Below, in pieces: positions 24,406-32,590 of a stretch of DNA of 64,000 nucleotides. How positions within the stretch are numbered: position 1 is the first letter of the stretch; each line of letters opens with the position of its first letter. The translations under genes were made by a program, and so were the position numbers. The stretch is from Algoriphagus taiwanensis (lineage in GTDB: Bacteria; Bacteroidota; Bacteroidia; Cytophagales; Cyclobacteriaceae). The notes under the pieces were generated by a model that was given only the letters and a program-made list of their open reading frames with translations, was not told the origin of the DNA and made no database searches. Location of the stretch: the NCBI RefSeq assembly GCF_036245645.1, contig NZ_BTPE01000011.1:121326-185325 (forward strand). Direction: 5' to 3'.

Positions 24406-25752
24406 TCAGGATTTACTTTTCACCAAGGCCATTCCTCTGCTGCTGTCGTCAAAGGTGCCCTGATCAAAGACCAAATTCCCATTGACCCAGGTCTTGATTA
24501 CCTGACTTTGGAAAGTAGTGCCCTCCAAGGGCGACCAACCGCATTTGTAAAGGATATTTTCCTTGCTTACTGTCCATGGAGAATCCAAATCCACCAGGGT
24601 CAGGTCGGCATAATACCCTTCCCGGATATAGCCTCGTCGGTCGATTTGGTAAAGAATTGCAGGGTTGTGGCACATCTTTTCCACGATTTTCTCCAAGGAG
24701 ATTTTGCCCTGCTTGTGAAACTCCAGCAAGCAAACCACCGAATGCTGTACCAAGGGAGCGCCGGACATGGACTGGAAGTAAGGTTTCAGCTTTTCTTCGA
24801 TCGCATGGGGAGCATGGTCGGTCGTGATCAGGTCAATTCGATCATCCAGCAGGGCCTCCAGTAAGCCTTCAGCATCCTTTTGGGTTTTAATGGCAGGATT
24901 CCACTTGATCAGCGTGCCTTTTTCCTCGTAATCGGCATCCGTAAACCAAAGGTGATGAACTGATACCTCGGTGGTGATTTTCTTATCCTTAAGCGGAATA
25001 TCATTTCTAAAAAGTGAAGTCTCCTTGGCCGTGCTCAAGTGAAGAATGTGGAGTCGGGCTCCATGCTTTTCAGCCAAAGCAATGGCTCTTTCCGTCGCTT
25101 CAAAGCAGGCCTGCTCGCTTCTGATGATAGGGTGAAATTTTACTGGGACATCATCTCCATATTTTTCACGGTAAGCTTCCTCGTTTTTCTCTACGATTTC
25201 CTCTTTTTCAGAATGGATGGCAATGATGCCTTTGTAGGTGGAGAAAATTCTCTCCAGCATGTCAGGCCGATCGGCGAGGATATTTCCTTTTCCGGAAAAA
25301 TAAAGCCCATCGTCTGTGATAGCCAAAAGGTCGGAAGTATCCCACTGAAGGACTTCTTCGAGATTTTCACCATTGATCCCGAGCAGGAAAGCATAATTTG
25401 CCAGAGACTTCTCTGATGCCAGGCGGTACTTTTCAGCAAGCAAGTCCAGATTAAGTGTATTGGGTCGGGTATTAGGCATGTCGATGAAGGAAGTGACTCC
25501 TCCGGCTACGGCTGCCCTGCTTTCTGAGTGGAGGTCTGCCTTATGGGTCAAGCCCGGATCTCTGAAGTGTACCTGTCCGTCAATGGCTCCTGGAAGCAAA
25601 TATTTGCCTCGTCCATCCACCACGACTTCGGCTTCTTCTGCGGGGATTTGACCGATTTTTTGGATGAATTCTCCTGAAATAAGGACATCGGCTACTTGGA
25701 TTTTACCTTCGTTGACTAGGTTGGCTTGCTGGATGAGGATGGTTTTGCTCAT
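24406..25752 (-). CDS. pyrC: Dihydroorotase
   Basis: A 448-residue amidohydrolase that closes carbamoyl-aspartate to dihydroorotate in pyrimidine synthesis. It has the DHOase landmarks PGAIDGQVHFRDPGLTHK, GGVTSFIDMPNTRPN, HILHLSTAKE and TTDHAPHAIEEK. The usual HxH reads QVH here, a form common in Bacteroidota dihydroorotases, so it is probably a lineage feature rather than a defect. The DUF6671-like gene follows within 9 bp. No other pyrimidine genes are near, which is usual in this phylum. Confidence 0.9.
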   Translation of the reverse strand: MSKTILIQQANLVNEGKIQVADVLISGEFIQKIGQIPAEEAEVVVDGRGKYLLPGAIDGQVHFRDPGLTHKADLHSESRAAVAGGVTSFIDMPNTRPNTLNLDLLAEKYRLASEKSLANYAFLLGINGENLEEVLQWDTSDLLAITDDGLYFSGKGNILADRPDMLERIFSTYKGIIAIHSEKEEIVEKNEEAYREKYGDDVPVKFHPIIRSEQACFEATERAIALAEKHGARLHILHLSTAKETSLFRNDIPLKDKKITTEVSVHHLWFTDADYEEKGTLIKWNPAIKTQKDAEGLLEALLDDRIDLITTDHAPHAIEEKLKPYFQSMSGAPLVQHSVVCLLEFHKQGKISLEKIVEKMCHNPAILYQIDRRGYIREGYYADLTLVDLDSPWTVSKENILYKCGWSPLEGTTFQSQVIKTWVNGNLVFDQGTFDDSSRGMALVKSKS

Positions 25753-25859
25753 GAGTAGGAAAAGGATTGCTTGGGCTTACAAAGAAAAGACAGGAAGCGT
25801 CCAAATCCTAAATTCTCGACCCAGAAGCCCAGGAAAATCCCCATCGGAACCTTCTGCTT

Positions 25860-26132
25860 TTATTTTTTAAATTTCCCACCATAAGCCACCTTGTTGGACA
25901 GGTCCTTGAGATCTTGTTGGGTACTTGCATCTATTTTATGCATTAGGCCTTTGGGACCGATTTTTGGACCAAAACCATCGTCTTTTTGGAATCTTTCGTC
26001 GGCAGTTCCTGGTCTTTTCTGAGCTTTAGATAGTGGAGGTTGAGGAGCGGGGACTCCTGTTTTGGGAACATCCTCGCCTATGGGGAGAATTGTTTTCTGG
26101 ATTTCTTGGGATTTAGGTTTTCTCTTTGACAT
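25860..26132 (-). CDS. Small basic hypothetical protein
   Basis: A 90-residue hydrophilic protein I do not recognise. It is rich in lysine, proline and glutamine (MSKRKPKSQEIQK at the start, KVAYGGKFKK at the end) and has no signal peptide, membrane segment or cysteine. It may be largely disordered. It starts 4 bp after the SET-domain gene ends, so the two are almost certainly co-transcribed, and dihydroorotase follows 107 bp later on the same strand. Its codons look like the neighbouring genes. Confidence 0.65.
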   Translation of the reverse strand: MSKRKPKSQEIQKTILPIGEDVPKTGVPAPQPPLSKAQKRPGTADERFQKDDGFGPKIGPKGLMHKIDASTQQDLKDLSNKVAYGGKFKK

Positions 26133-26136
26133 GTGA

Positions 26137-26547
26137 TTATGTTTTTTCGTGAAAGGATTCAGCAGAGGGACCGTAGTGAATGGTCAATTCTTCATTTTGG
26201 GCTATTGGCCGTCTAGCCCGAAAGACGATCAGTTGGTTTTTGATTTGGCGGGAATAGCTGCAATTGGGCAGGGAAGAGTGGTTGTATAGCGACCCAAAGC
26301 CCAATACCACTGCCAGGGATTTTTTTCGCTTATCCCATAGAAATACATAGCGCTCCAGCAGGTGACCAGCCAAACGGTACAATTCCTCGTGCTCCCAAGG
26401 AATTATCGGGCATTTTTCGATGATTTCTCCTTTTCGAAAAGCTCTTCCTGCGAAAACTCCCCGACCTTTGGGGCCTGCATCAGCTACATAGAGATCGGTG
26501 CTTTCTGTGATTTTTCCAGGTGAAGAATTGGTGCTAAAACCTTGCAT
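26137..26547 (-). CDS. SET-domain protein
   Basis: The open frame extends to 26616, but the family region begins after the ATG at 26547, which I prefer (136 residues). Short SET domain: GPKGRGVFAGRAFRKGE at the start, GFGSLYNHSSLPNCSY carrying the conserved NHS (N-H-S/C) core, and VFRARRPIAQNEELTIHYG at the end. SET enzymes transfer methyl groups from S-adenosylmethionine to lysines; bacterial single-domain forms have few known targets. The adjacent lysine-rich 90-residue protein is an attractive substrate, which is pure inference. Confidence 0.82.
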   Translation of the reverse strand: MQGFSTNSSPGKITESTDLYVADAGPKGRGVFAGRAFRKGEIIEKCPIIPWEHEELYRLAGHLLERYVFLWDKRKKSLAVVLGFGSLYNHSSLPNCSYSRQIKNQLIVFRARRPIAQNEELTIHYGPSAESFHEKT

Positions 26548-26668
26548 AAGAAGTGCTTTGAATGAAAAATAGTGGAAAAAGGTAGCTAAAAAAGAGACGA
26601 AACTCAAGGCATCCAACTGCGAAGAGCTAGAGAATTGTTTCTACCTTTCCCATTCAAAAATCACTTCT

Positions 26669-27409
26669 ATGAACTTGAGATTTTTAATAGGGTTGCTGCT
26701 ATCCGGATTGATAAGAAATCTCCTTTTTGCCCAGCAAAATGCACTCGTTTATCAATCGGAAAGCCTCCAAATCGAGCAGGTCAGTGAGCATGTATTTATC
26801 CATGTCAGTTATTTGCAGACTCAGGATTTCGGAAAAGTGGCTTGTAATGGGATGTTGGTTTTGGAGGGGAATGAAGCCCTGATTTTTGATACGCCTACCA
26901 GCAATGAAGTCAGCGAGGAACTGATCCGCTGGATTGAAGCCGATAAAAAAGCGATGGTCAAAGGAGTTTTAGCTACCCATTTTCATGACGATTGCCTTGG
27001 TGGATTGGAGGCTTTTCATGCCCGGGGAATTCCTTCCTTTGGCTCTGACCGTACCCTGGATTTAGCTCAAAAAGCAGGAGAAGCAGTTCCTCAGCATGGT
27101 TTTTCAGAGGAATTGATTCATGAGCTTGGAGAAATCAAAGTAATCTCTAAATACTTTGGGGAAGGGCATACTCGGGACAATGTAGTGGTGTATGTGCCTT
27201 CAGAAAGGGTGCTTTTTGGAGGATGTCTGATTAAAGAGCTGAATGCCTCAGTCGGCTACTTGGGCGATGCCAACGTAGGAACTTGGTCGGAAACGGTAAG
27301 AGGAGTGAAAGCTGCTTTTGGAGACATCAAAACGGTAATCCCTGGCCATGGGAAAGCAGGAGGAGTGGAGTTGTTGGATTATACCATTCAGCTATTTATG
27401 GAAAAGTAA
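26669..27409 (+). CDS. Subclass B1-like metallo-beta-lactamase
   Basis: A 246-residue protein with a signal peptide (about residues 1-22, LLFAQQ). Every zinc ligand of subclass B1 can be placed: H104, H106 and D108 in HFHDD (standard H116, H118, D120), H167 in GEGHTRDN (H196), C186 in FGGCLIK (C221) and H227 in IPGHG (H263). K189 matches the substrate-binding Lys224; the Asn233 position is tyrosine (VGYLGDAN). The closest style is the CfiA/IND/BlaB group of Bacteroidota. It would hydrolyse beta-lactams in the periplasm, but activity is unproven. It diverges from the SET gene. Confidence 0.85.
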   Translation: MNLRFLIGLLLSGLIRNLLFAQQNALVYQSESLQIEQVSEHVFIHVSYLQTQDFGKVACNGMLVLEGNEALIFDTPTSNEVSEELIRWIEADKKAMVKGVLATHFHDDCLGGLEAFHARGIPSFGSDRTLDLAQKAGEAVPQHGFSEELIHELGEIKVISKYFGEGHTRDNVVVYVPSERVLFGGCLIKELNASVGYLGDANVGTWSETVRGVKAAFGDIKTVIPGHGKAGGVELLDYTIQLFMEK

Positions 27410-27673
27410 ATTTCCAGTAATCCTCCTTAGAAATGCTTTTTGCGGAGACTAGCCTAATTGTCACACTGCCTCACCTCTTAACCTTAAATCTGTTTCCAGA
27501 CTTCCGAAGCCTCAAGAAATGCTTTCCTGAGAATACGTATAAAAGAGCTAATTTCTCCCTTCAAATGCCTTGGGTACGACTGGGATATTTTTTTTTCAAA
27601 ATTAATCGCTGAATCTCTTCTCTAATACGCTGATGAGATTACTGGCCTAATTCTGCTGTTAATTGGAAAAGGG

Positions 27674-28126
27674 CTAACTCAAGGATTTTTCAAAACAAAC
27701 ACTCCCTTCAACCCCAAAGTATTGTCCATAGTTGGGAATGCGGATGTAGCCAAATTTTTGATAAAGTCCAATCGCATCCGTCATATCATCTCCTGTTTCC
27801 AAGACGCATTTTTCCATTCCCAAATCCCCTGCCCATAGCTCTAACCCTTTTAATACTTCCCCAGCCACTCCCTGACCTCGGCATTCAGGAAGTACAAACA
27901 TCCGTTTTACTTCCATGGAGTCTTGGTCAAATTGCTTTATAGCACCACACCCAACTGCCTTGTCATCCATATAGGCTACGATTACATGCTGAATTAGGTC
28001 AATTTTATTGAACTGGGTGTAAAAGTCATTGCTTTCTCCATTTCTAATGGCCAGATACTGATCAAGTTTGGAAACGAGACTTTGAAAATCGGGATTCTCG
28101 GAAGTGGTGCGGATTAATTCTATCAT
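27674..28126 (-). CDS. GNAT family N-acetyltransferase
   Basis: A 150-residue GNAT protein. The acetyl-CoA pyrophosphate loop is in VLPECRGQGVAGEVLKGL (motif Q/RxxGxA), preceded by AVGCGAIKQFDQDSMEVKRMFV on strands 2-4, and the C-terminus carries YQKFGYIRIPNYGQY. It transfers an acetyl group from acetyl-CoA to an amine, with unknown acceptor. It is cytoplasmic and monocistronic. It converges on the metallo-beta-lactamase gene across 264 bp that hold no clear terminator or other feature. Confidence 0.88.
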   Translation of the reverse strand: MIELIRTTSENPDFQSLVSKLDQYLAIRNGESNDFYTQFNKIDLIQHVIVAYMDDKAVGCGAIKQFDQDSMEVKRMFVLPECRGQGVAGEVLKGLELWAGDLGMEKCVLETGDDMTDAIGLYQKFGYIRIPNYGQYFGVEGSVCFEKSLS

Positions 28127-28230
28127 GGTCTAATTGGATGGAGGGAAAAAATGATCGTTGAAGCTAGTTGGTCGCAAAAAAGGAATTTTCCCCACCTTTT
28201 CCTATTTTCCTTACCCAAACCCATTTACCT

Positions 28231-29748
28231 ATGAAACCTCTCCTTCTCATTGTTGCTTTCGCCCTGTTTTTCTCCTGCCAACCCAAAACGGAAACCGTTG
28301 AGAATGTCTCTCCCGAACCCAAAAAGCCCCGAACCATCGTCACTACCGACGGGGAGATTGATGATGTGGATTCCTTTATCCGAATGCTGCTTTATGCCAA
28401 TGAATTCCGCATCGAGGGCTTGATCTATTCCTCGAGCATGTGGCATTACAAAGGGGATGGGAAAGGCACGCTTTTTACTTCAGAAATGGAGATGACCAGG
28501 AAGATGTATGGAGCAAAAACTGATCTTCGCTGGCCTGGAGTGGAGTGGATGAATCCGCTTTTGGATGCATATGAAGAAATCTTTCCTAAGCTAAGTCAAC
28601 ATGCTGAGGGCTTTCCGACAGCGGATTACCTGCGGTCAGTGGTCAGAGTGGGAAATATCAACTTTGAGGGAGAGATGGAAGTGGATACAGAGGGTTCGGA
28701 CTTTATCAAAGCCAAGTTATTGGATGAAGATATGGAACCGATTTATCTCCAGGTTTGGGGTGGAACCAACACCATCGCCCGGGCGCTAAAGTCCATTGAA
28801 GATGAATACAAAGGCACCCCGGAGTGGAACAATATCTATCACAAAATTACTGATAAGGCGATCATTTACGCCATCCTCGATCAGGACGCAACTTATCGCA
28901 AGTATATCGCACCCAATTGGCCGGATTTGAAGATTTACTACAATTCCAGCCAGTTTTGGTGCTTTGCTTATGCTTGGAAACGTGCAGTGCCGGAGTCACA
29001 GCATTACCTTTTTGAAGGTAAATTTATGGGGGAGGAAATCATCAACAACCATGGGCCCCTTCTTAAGCAATATTACAGTTATGGAGACGGGCAAATGCAG
29101 GCAGGAGATGACGAGCATATTCACGGAGATCCTACTCGTTTGGAAAATGCCCAATGGGGGACATTCGGAATCTATGACTTTATCTCCGAAGGGGATTCCC
29201 CAGCCTATTTGCACCTGATCGATGTGGGCTTAGACAATCTCAATCAACCTCAGTGGGGCGGCTGGGGAGGTCGACTGGTGCAGTCCCCTGAGCAACCCAA
29301 CCGATGGGAGGATGGTAAGAATGTACTTGATTTCAATCCATTTACAGATACTCTGGATGCTACCTATCCTCAGATTCGCTGGGTGGAGGCAATACAGGAG
29401 GACTTTGCGGCGCGAGCCGACTGGTGCGTGATGGACTATGTCGACGCCAATCATCCTCCTGTGGTAAAGGCCGTGGGAGCGACCCGGCTTTCTGCCAAAC
29501 CCGGAGATAAACTGACCTTGGAAATCCAAACCAGCGATCCGGATGGAGATCAGTTGGATACGAAATTCTGGGTTTATCAGGAGGTAGGCAGTTACACTGG
29601 AACCACTGAATTAACATCCTCAGGCAGTAAAGTGGAAGTGACTTTGGACGGGACTTCTACAGGACAGCTACATGTGATTGGCGAAGTGAAGGATAATGCC
29701 GCGCATTCGATGACACGCTATGCAAGGTTTGTGGTGGAAGTCAATTGA
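28231..29748 (+). CDS. DUF1593 / cellulose-binding Sde182-like lipoprotein with nucleoside-hydrolase-like fold
   Basis: I choose the ATG at 28231, which gives a lipobox (FALFFSCQP, cysteine near residue 14); an in-frame TTG at 28168 would add 21 unrelated residues. The 505-residue protein begins with the acidic loop VTTDGEIDDVDSF, like the calcium site of nucleoside hydrolases. It continues through DUF1593 (VEWMNPLLDAY, LQVWGGTNTIARAL, GPLLKQYYSYGDG) and ends in an Ig-like C-terminal domain (LEIQTSDPDGDQLDTKF). Relatives bind or act on carbohydrate outside the cell. The exact reaction is unknown. Confidence 0.86.
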   Translation: MKPLLLIVAFALFFSCQPKTETVENVSPEPKKPRTIVTTDGEIDDVDSFIRMLLYANEFRIEGLIYSSSMWHYKGDGKGTLFTSEMEMTRKMYGAKTDLRWPGVEWMNPLLDAYEEIFPKLSQHAEGFPTADYLRSVVRVGNINFEGEMEVDTEGSDFIKAKLLDEDMEPIYLQVWGGTNTIARALKSIEDEYKGTPEWNNIYHKITDKAIIYAILDQDATYRKYIAPNWPDLKIYYNSSQFWCFAYAWKRAVPESQHYLFEGKFMGEEIINNHGPLLKQYYSYGDGQMQAGDDEHIHGDPTRLENAQWGTFGIYDFISEGDSPAYLHLIDVGLDNLNQPQWGGWGGRLVQSPEQPNRWEDGKNVLDFNPFTDTLDATYPQIRWVEAIQEDFAARADWCVMDYVDANHPPVVKAVGATRLSAKPGDKLTLEIQTSDPDGDQLDTKFWVYQEVGSYTGTTELTSSGSKVEVTLDGTSTGQLHVIGEVKDNAAHSMTRYARFVVEVN

Positions 29749-29762
29749 GGAAAGAAAATCAA

Positions 29763-30599
29763 TCAGGAATTCATCTTTAGCGAGATTTTTCGGATCTGCA
29801 TATCGAGTTCCTCAGCTGAGATTTTGATTTTTCCTATCAAGAACTCTTTTTCCTCTTCATTCAAATGATGTTTTTGGTCAATAAGATCTGAAATGGCCAA
29901 AATTCTAGCCAAAGGGGCTCTCACAAGATGGGATTGATCTGAGGCAAGTTCGATCAGCTGTTGGTTTTTGGCTTCCAGTTTTTGTAAGGCCAATTCTTCT
30001 TTGGTTATGTTCTGGACGGCTGCAATAAAGTTTTTTTCCTTGTCAGGAACTTGGATTCCGTATAAATTGAAAAAGAGCAAATTTCCGTTTTTAGCTAAAA
30101 AGGGTAGATAAAAAATAAAGCTCTTTGTTGATGGTGAAGATTTGATTTTCTGAAAGTCCTTAACTGAAGTTTCAATAAGCTGATCAGGAATAAAGTGGAA
30201 AATAGGTTTTCCCAATAAATCATGGGCGAAATACCCGGTAGCTTTTTCAAAGTTGGAGGTGACTTCCAAAAACTTAAAATCTCCATCGAGTCGGATTAGA
30301 CCTAAATCAGGGTTTGAAAAAAGGAGTTCCATTTCTTGATTCCGAAGATTGACGGCTCTGTACAATCTTCGAATGAGAAAATAAAGTATTAGGGAAGTTG
30401 CAATCACATAAAATGATCCCTTGTAAAGCTGAAATCTAGAAAGCTGTTTGATATCATTGCTGAATAGGAGGTCGGTAATTCGATCACTTAGAAAGATCCA
30501 ACCTAATCCCAGAATCAGGTAGGCGATTGTAATGGAACCGGGTCTATTTAGGCTAAAAAACTTCATCATTAATTTCAATTTAATAAAAACCATCTTCAA
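29763..30599 (-). CDS. Membrane PAS/HisKA protein without an ATPase domain
   Basis: A 278-residue protein with two membrane segments (about 20-40 and 52-72, FYVIATSLILYFLIRRL), a PAS domain (about 85-205, LFSNPDLGLIRLDGDFKFLE, GYFAHDLLGKPIFHFIPD) and a HisKA-like helix pair (SHLVRAPLARILAISDLID, H near residue 229). The protein stops after the second helix, so the HATPase domain needed for autophosphorylation is missing. It may be a dimerising sensor or phosphotransfer partner. An internal start near MMKFF (residue 11) is possible. It converges on the DUF1593 gene with a 14-bp gap. Confidence 0.75.
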   Translation of the reverse strand: MKMVFIKLKLMMKFFSLNRPGSITIAYLILGLGWIFLSDRITDLLFSNDIKQLSRFQLYKGSFYVIATSLILYFLIRRLYRAVNLRNQEMELLFSNPDLGLIRLDGDFKFLEVTSNFEKATGYFAHDLLGKPIFHFIPDQLIETSVKDFQKIKSSPSTKSFIFYLPFLAKNGNLLFFNLYGIQVPDKEKNFIAAVQNITKEELALQKLEAKNQQLIELASDQSHLVRAPLARILAISDLIDQKHHLNEEEKEFLIGKIKISAEELDMQIRKISLKMNS

Positions 30600-30852
30600 G
30601 CCAAACCCAGAGTAAAATATAGTTGAATAAAATCAAGAAAATACTTGGTCTAAATACAGGAGTAGGCTTCAATCAATGGATTTTAACTTAAGGTCTCTTA
30701 GCAATAATAAGCCGGTAAGATTTCCCTCTGAGAGAGTCGGGGATGGATAAAAATACGGAATACATACCGGCGTTTTCAATTTAATTTTCTCAAAAAAGTC
30801 CAATGCAATGGAAGTTGCCTATAATTCACCCGTAAATTCAACCTAGGCTATA

Positions 30853-31473
30853 TCAATCCATCATCCCTTTTCCTGCCATGATTTTTGAAACACACTTTTC
30901 GATTCGGCTCAGGCGGGTTGCGGATTGCTTTGCCCCGCTGAAGTGGATCAAATAGCCACGCTGTCTTCCAGGTGTAAGCGCAAAAAATGCCTTTTCCAAG
31001 CCTTCCACTTCGGAAAATTTCTGTTGTAACTCTATCGGGAGGTCCTTTGCTGAAGGCTGCGTTTTCTCAAGCTTTTTACCGGATTTCTCGACTTCAATAG
31101 CTTGCCGGATAAAAGCCTTGAGTTCGGACTCCAGTTTTTCTACCTGTTCCAGTTGGGTAAATCGGATGATTCTTCCCTCGTAGGAATTGGGGCCGGGAAG
31201 TTGTAAGATGCTTTTTGGGTCGGACATCAGACTTCCTTTAAGGAAACTGATCACGCAGGAATCATTGAATACACCCAGCATCAGGACATTTTTTCCATTT
31301 AAAGTGTAAGTGGGTACTCCCCATTTCCGTTCTTCGGCTAGCTCTGTTTCCAAAAGGAATTGCCTCAGCTGTTCCAAAATGGGTGTCCATCGATGGACCT
31401 TGCAAGAGGGAGTGCCGCCTTTTTCGCAGCGCATACAGCCTTCGAGAAGAAATTGGTCGATTTGGGGATTCAT
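30853..31473 (-). CDS. DUF1801 plus YdeI/OmdA-like protein
   Basis: A 206-residue cytoplasmic protein. Residues about 25-125 are a DUF1801 domain (AEERKWGVPTYTLNGKNVLMLG, SCVISFLKGSLM). The C-terminus is the bacteriocin-protection YdeI/OmpD-associated region (DLPIELQQKFSEVEGLEKAF, LTPGRQRGYLIHFSGAKQSA, RLSRIEKC). This two-part layout is the common YdeI architecture. Its role is poorly defined, with links to stress or peptide resistance in some species. A CMRCEKGGTPSCKVH stretch near the start has three cysteines that may bind metal. Confidence 0.83.
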   Translation of the reverse strand: MNPQIDQFLLEGCMRCEKGGTPSCKVHRWTPILEQLRQFLLETELAEERKWGVPTYTLNGKNVLMLGVFNDSCVISFLKGSLMSDPKSILQLPGPNSYEGRIIRFTQLEQVEKLESELKAFIRQAIEVEKSGKKLEKTQPSAKDLPIELQQKFSEVEGLEKAFFALTPGRQRGYLIHFSGAKQSATRLSRIEKCVSKIMAGKGMMD

Positions 31474-31528
31474 TGTGTTAATAGTTCAGGGTTCATGGTT
31501 CAGAGTACAATCAAGTGGTGACTAACGG

Positions 31529-31582
31529 GAAACTTTGAACTTCGAACTTCGAACAATTTTCCAATAACCCAATAACCAAAGA
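31529..31582. repeat. Short-period intergenic tract
   Basis: Runs of GAACTTC/GAACTTTG are followed by CAATTTTCC and then AATAACCC/AATAACC, between the YdeI-like and XRE genes. It belongs to the same class of tandem, slightly degenerate units seen at other gene junctions here. Confidence 0.55.
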
Positions 31583-31587
31583 ATCTC

Positions 31588-31794
31588 TTATTCCTCCCGA
31601 AACTCCAAAATATCCCCCGGCTGACAGTCCAAAGCTTGACAGATGGCTTCCAGAGTGCTGAATCGGATGGCTTTGGCTTTTCCGGTTTTCAGGATTGAAA
31701 GGTTGGAGAGGGTAATGTCCACCTTTTCGGAAAGCTCATTGAGGGACATTTTCCTTTTGGCCATCATAACATCTAAATTGACGATTATCGGCAT
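31588..31794 (-). CDS. XRE/Cro-family transcriptional regulator (YozG-like)
   Basis: A 68-residue single-domain helix-turn-helix protein. The HTH is MSLNELSEKVDITLSNLSIL (about residues 16-35), followed by RFSTLEAICQALDCQPGDIL, the standard XRE ending. It starts 3 bp after the last DUF2975 gene, so it is translated from the DUF2975 transcript. Small XRE regulators of this type are commonly paired with DUF2975 membrane proteins. It probably binds the operon's own promoter, where TTTATTG-N5-CAATAAA at 34289-34307 is a candidate site. Confidence 0.9.
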   Translation of the reverse strand: MPIIVNLDVMMAKRKMSLNELSEKVDITLSNLSILKTGKAKAIRFSTLEAICQALDCQPGDILEFREE

Positions 31795-31797
31795 GGC

Positions 31798-32556
31798 TTA
31801 GATGGTTAGGGATTGTTCCTCTTTCAGTTTGGTGCCTTCTGTAAAGGCTTGCGCAATCAGCACCAGGAATATGGAGATGATCAAATAGTTCCAGTTGAAG
31901 TCCAGATTTGAATTCAAAGAGAAGGAAAATGATTCTTCCAGTTGGGAATTCATTTCATTAAAGACCAGCCATTGAAAACCATATTCCATCAGACTATAGC
32001 CTATGGCTAAGTAGGAAATCACACGGAGAAGGGCAGCATTTTGAGCAATAAAGAAATTACCGTTGTCGCAGTTTTTTAGGAAAAGGATCACGAGAACAAT
32101 CGCTCCAACCAACAATCCAAAAGATAGAATGAAGTAGAATTTCCAAATGTGGAGAGCGCTTTCAATGCTAGAAAAATCAGTTTTAATATAAAGATAGCTA
32201 TCTGATTCAGGCATGGAATAGAAGTCGCCTTGGATAGGGACAGGATAATCAGTTTCCGGGATTTCAACATTAGCCAAGAAAGAATCAGGGATGTATTTCT
32301 TTTGGATTTTAAGAAAGTAGCCGTCGACCAGGACTTGCCCATCTTTGACTCTGAGGTAATATTCTGCCTCCAAGTTCATTGGTAATTTAAATTTGCCGGT
32401 AGTACTTTTCGAAGTGACTCCCGCCAAATCTCCATTCTCGATTTTTTGGGCTTGGAAATCAGTTTTTATCAAAATTATTCCAAACAAACCGAAAGCTATT
32501 GCGCTCAGCCCCAAGCTGATATAGGTAATCCAAAGTAATATTCTGGTTATTTTCAT
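31798..32556 (-). CDS. DUF2975 membrane protein, copy 4 (extended)
   Basis: A 252-residue protein with four membrane segments. It is longer than the other three copies because a 90-residue beta-rich loop (AGVTSKSTTGKFKLPMNLE to YLYIKTDF) separates helix 1 from helix 2. The C-terminal half fits DUF2975 (LLRVISYLAIGYSLMEYG, ISIFLVLIAQAFTEGTKLKEE) and ends in LTI. DUF2975 proteins have no known biochemical function. It is the last membrane gene before the XRE regulator. Confidence 0.78.
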   Translation of the reverse strand: MKITRILLWITYISLGLSAIAFGLFGIILIKTDFQAQKIENGDLAGVTSKSTTGKFKLPMNLEAEYYLRVKDGQVLVDGYFLKIQKKYIPDSFLANVEIPETDYPVPIQGDFYSMPESDSYLYIKTDFSSIESALHIWKFYFILSFGLLVGAIVLVILFLKNCDNGNFFIAQNAALLRVISYLAIGYSLMEYGFQWLVFNEMNSQLEESFSFSLNSNLDFNWNYLIISIFLVLIAQAFTEGTKLKEEQSLTI

Positions 32557-32590
32557 TGGTTGCTTTTTTCTGGGTGGGTTAAATAATTTA

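Noticed and set aside
24406..25752. Loss of function in dihydroorotase because the HxH motif reads QVH
   Set aside because: All other motifs are intact and the QVH form is usual in Bacteroidota dihydroorotases as far as I recall.
31529..31582. CRISPR array
   Set aside because: Units are 7-9 bp, directly abutting, degenerate and without spacers.
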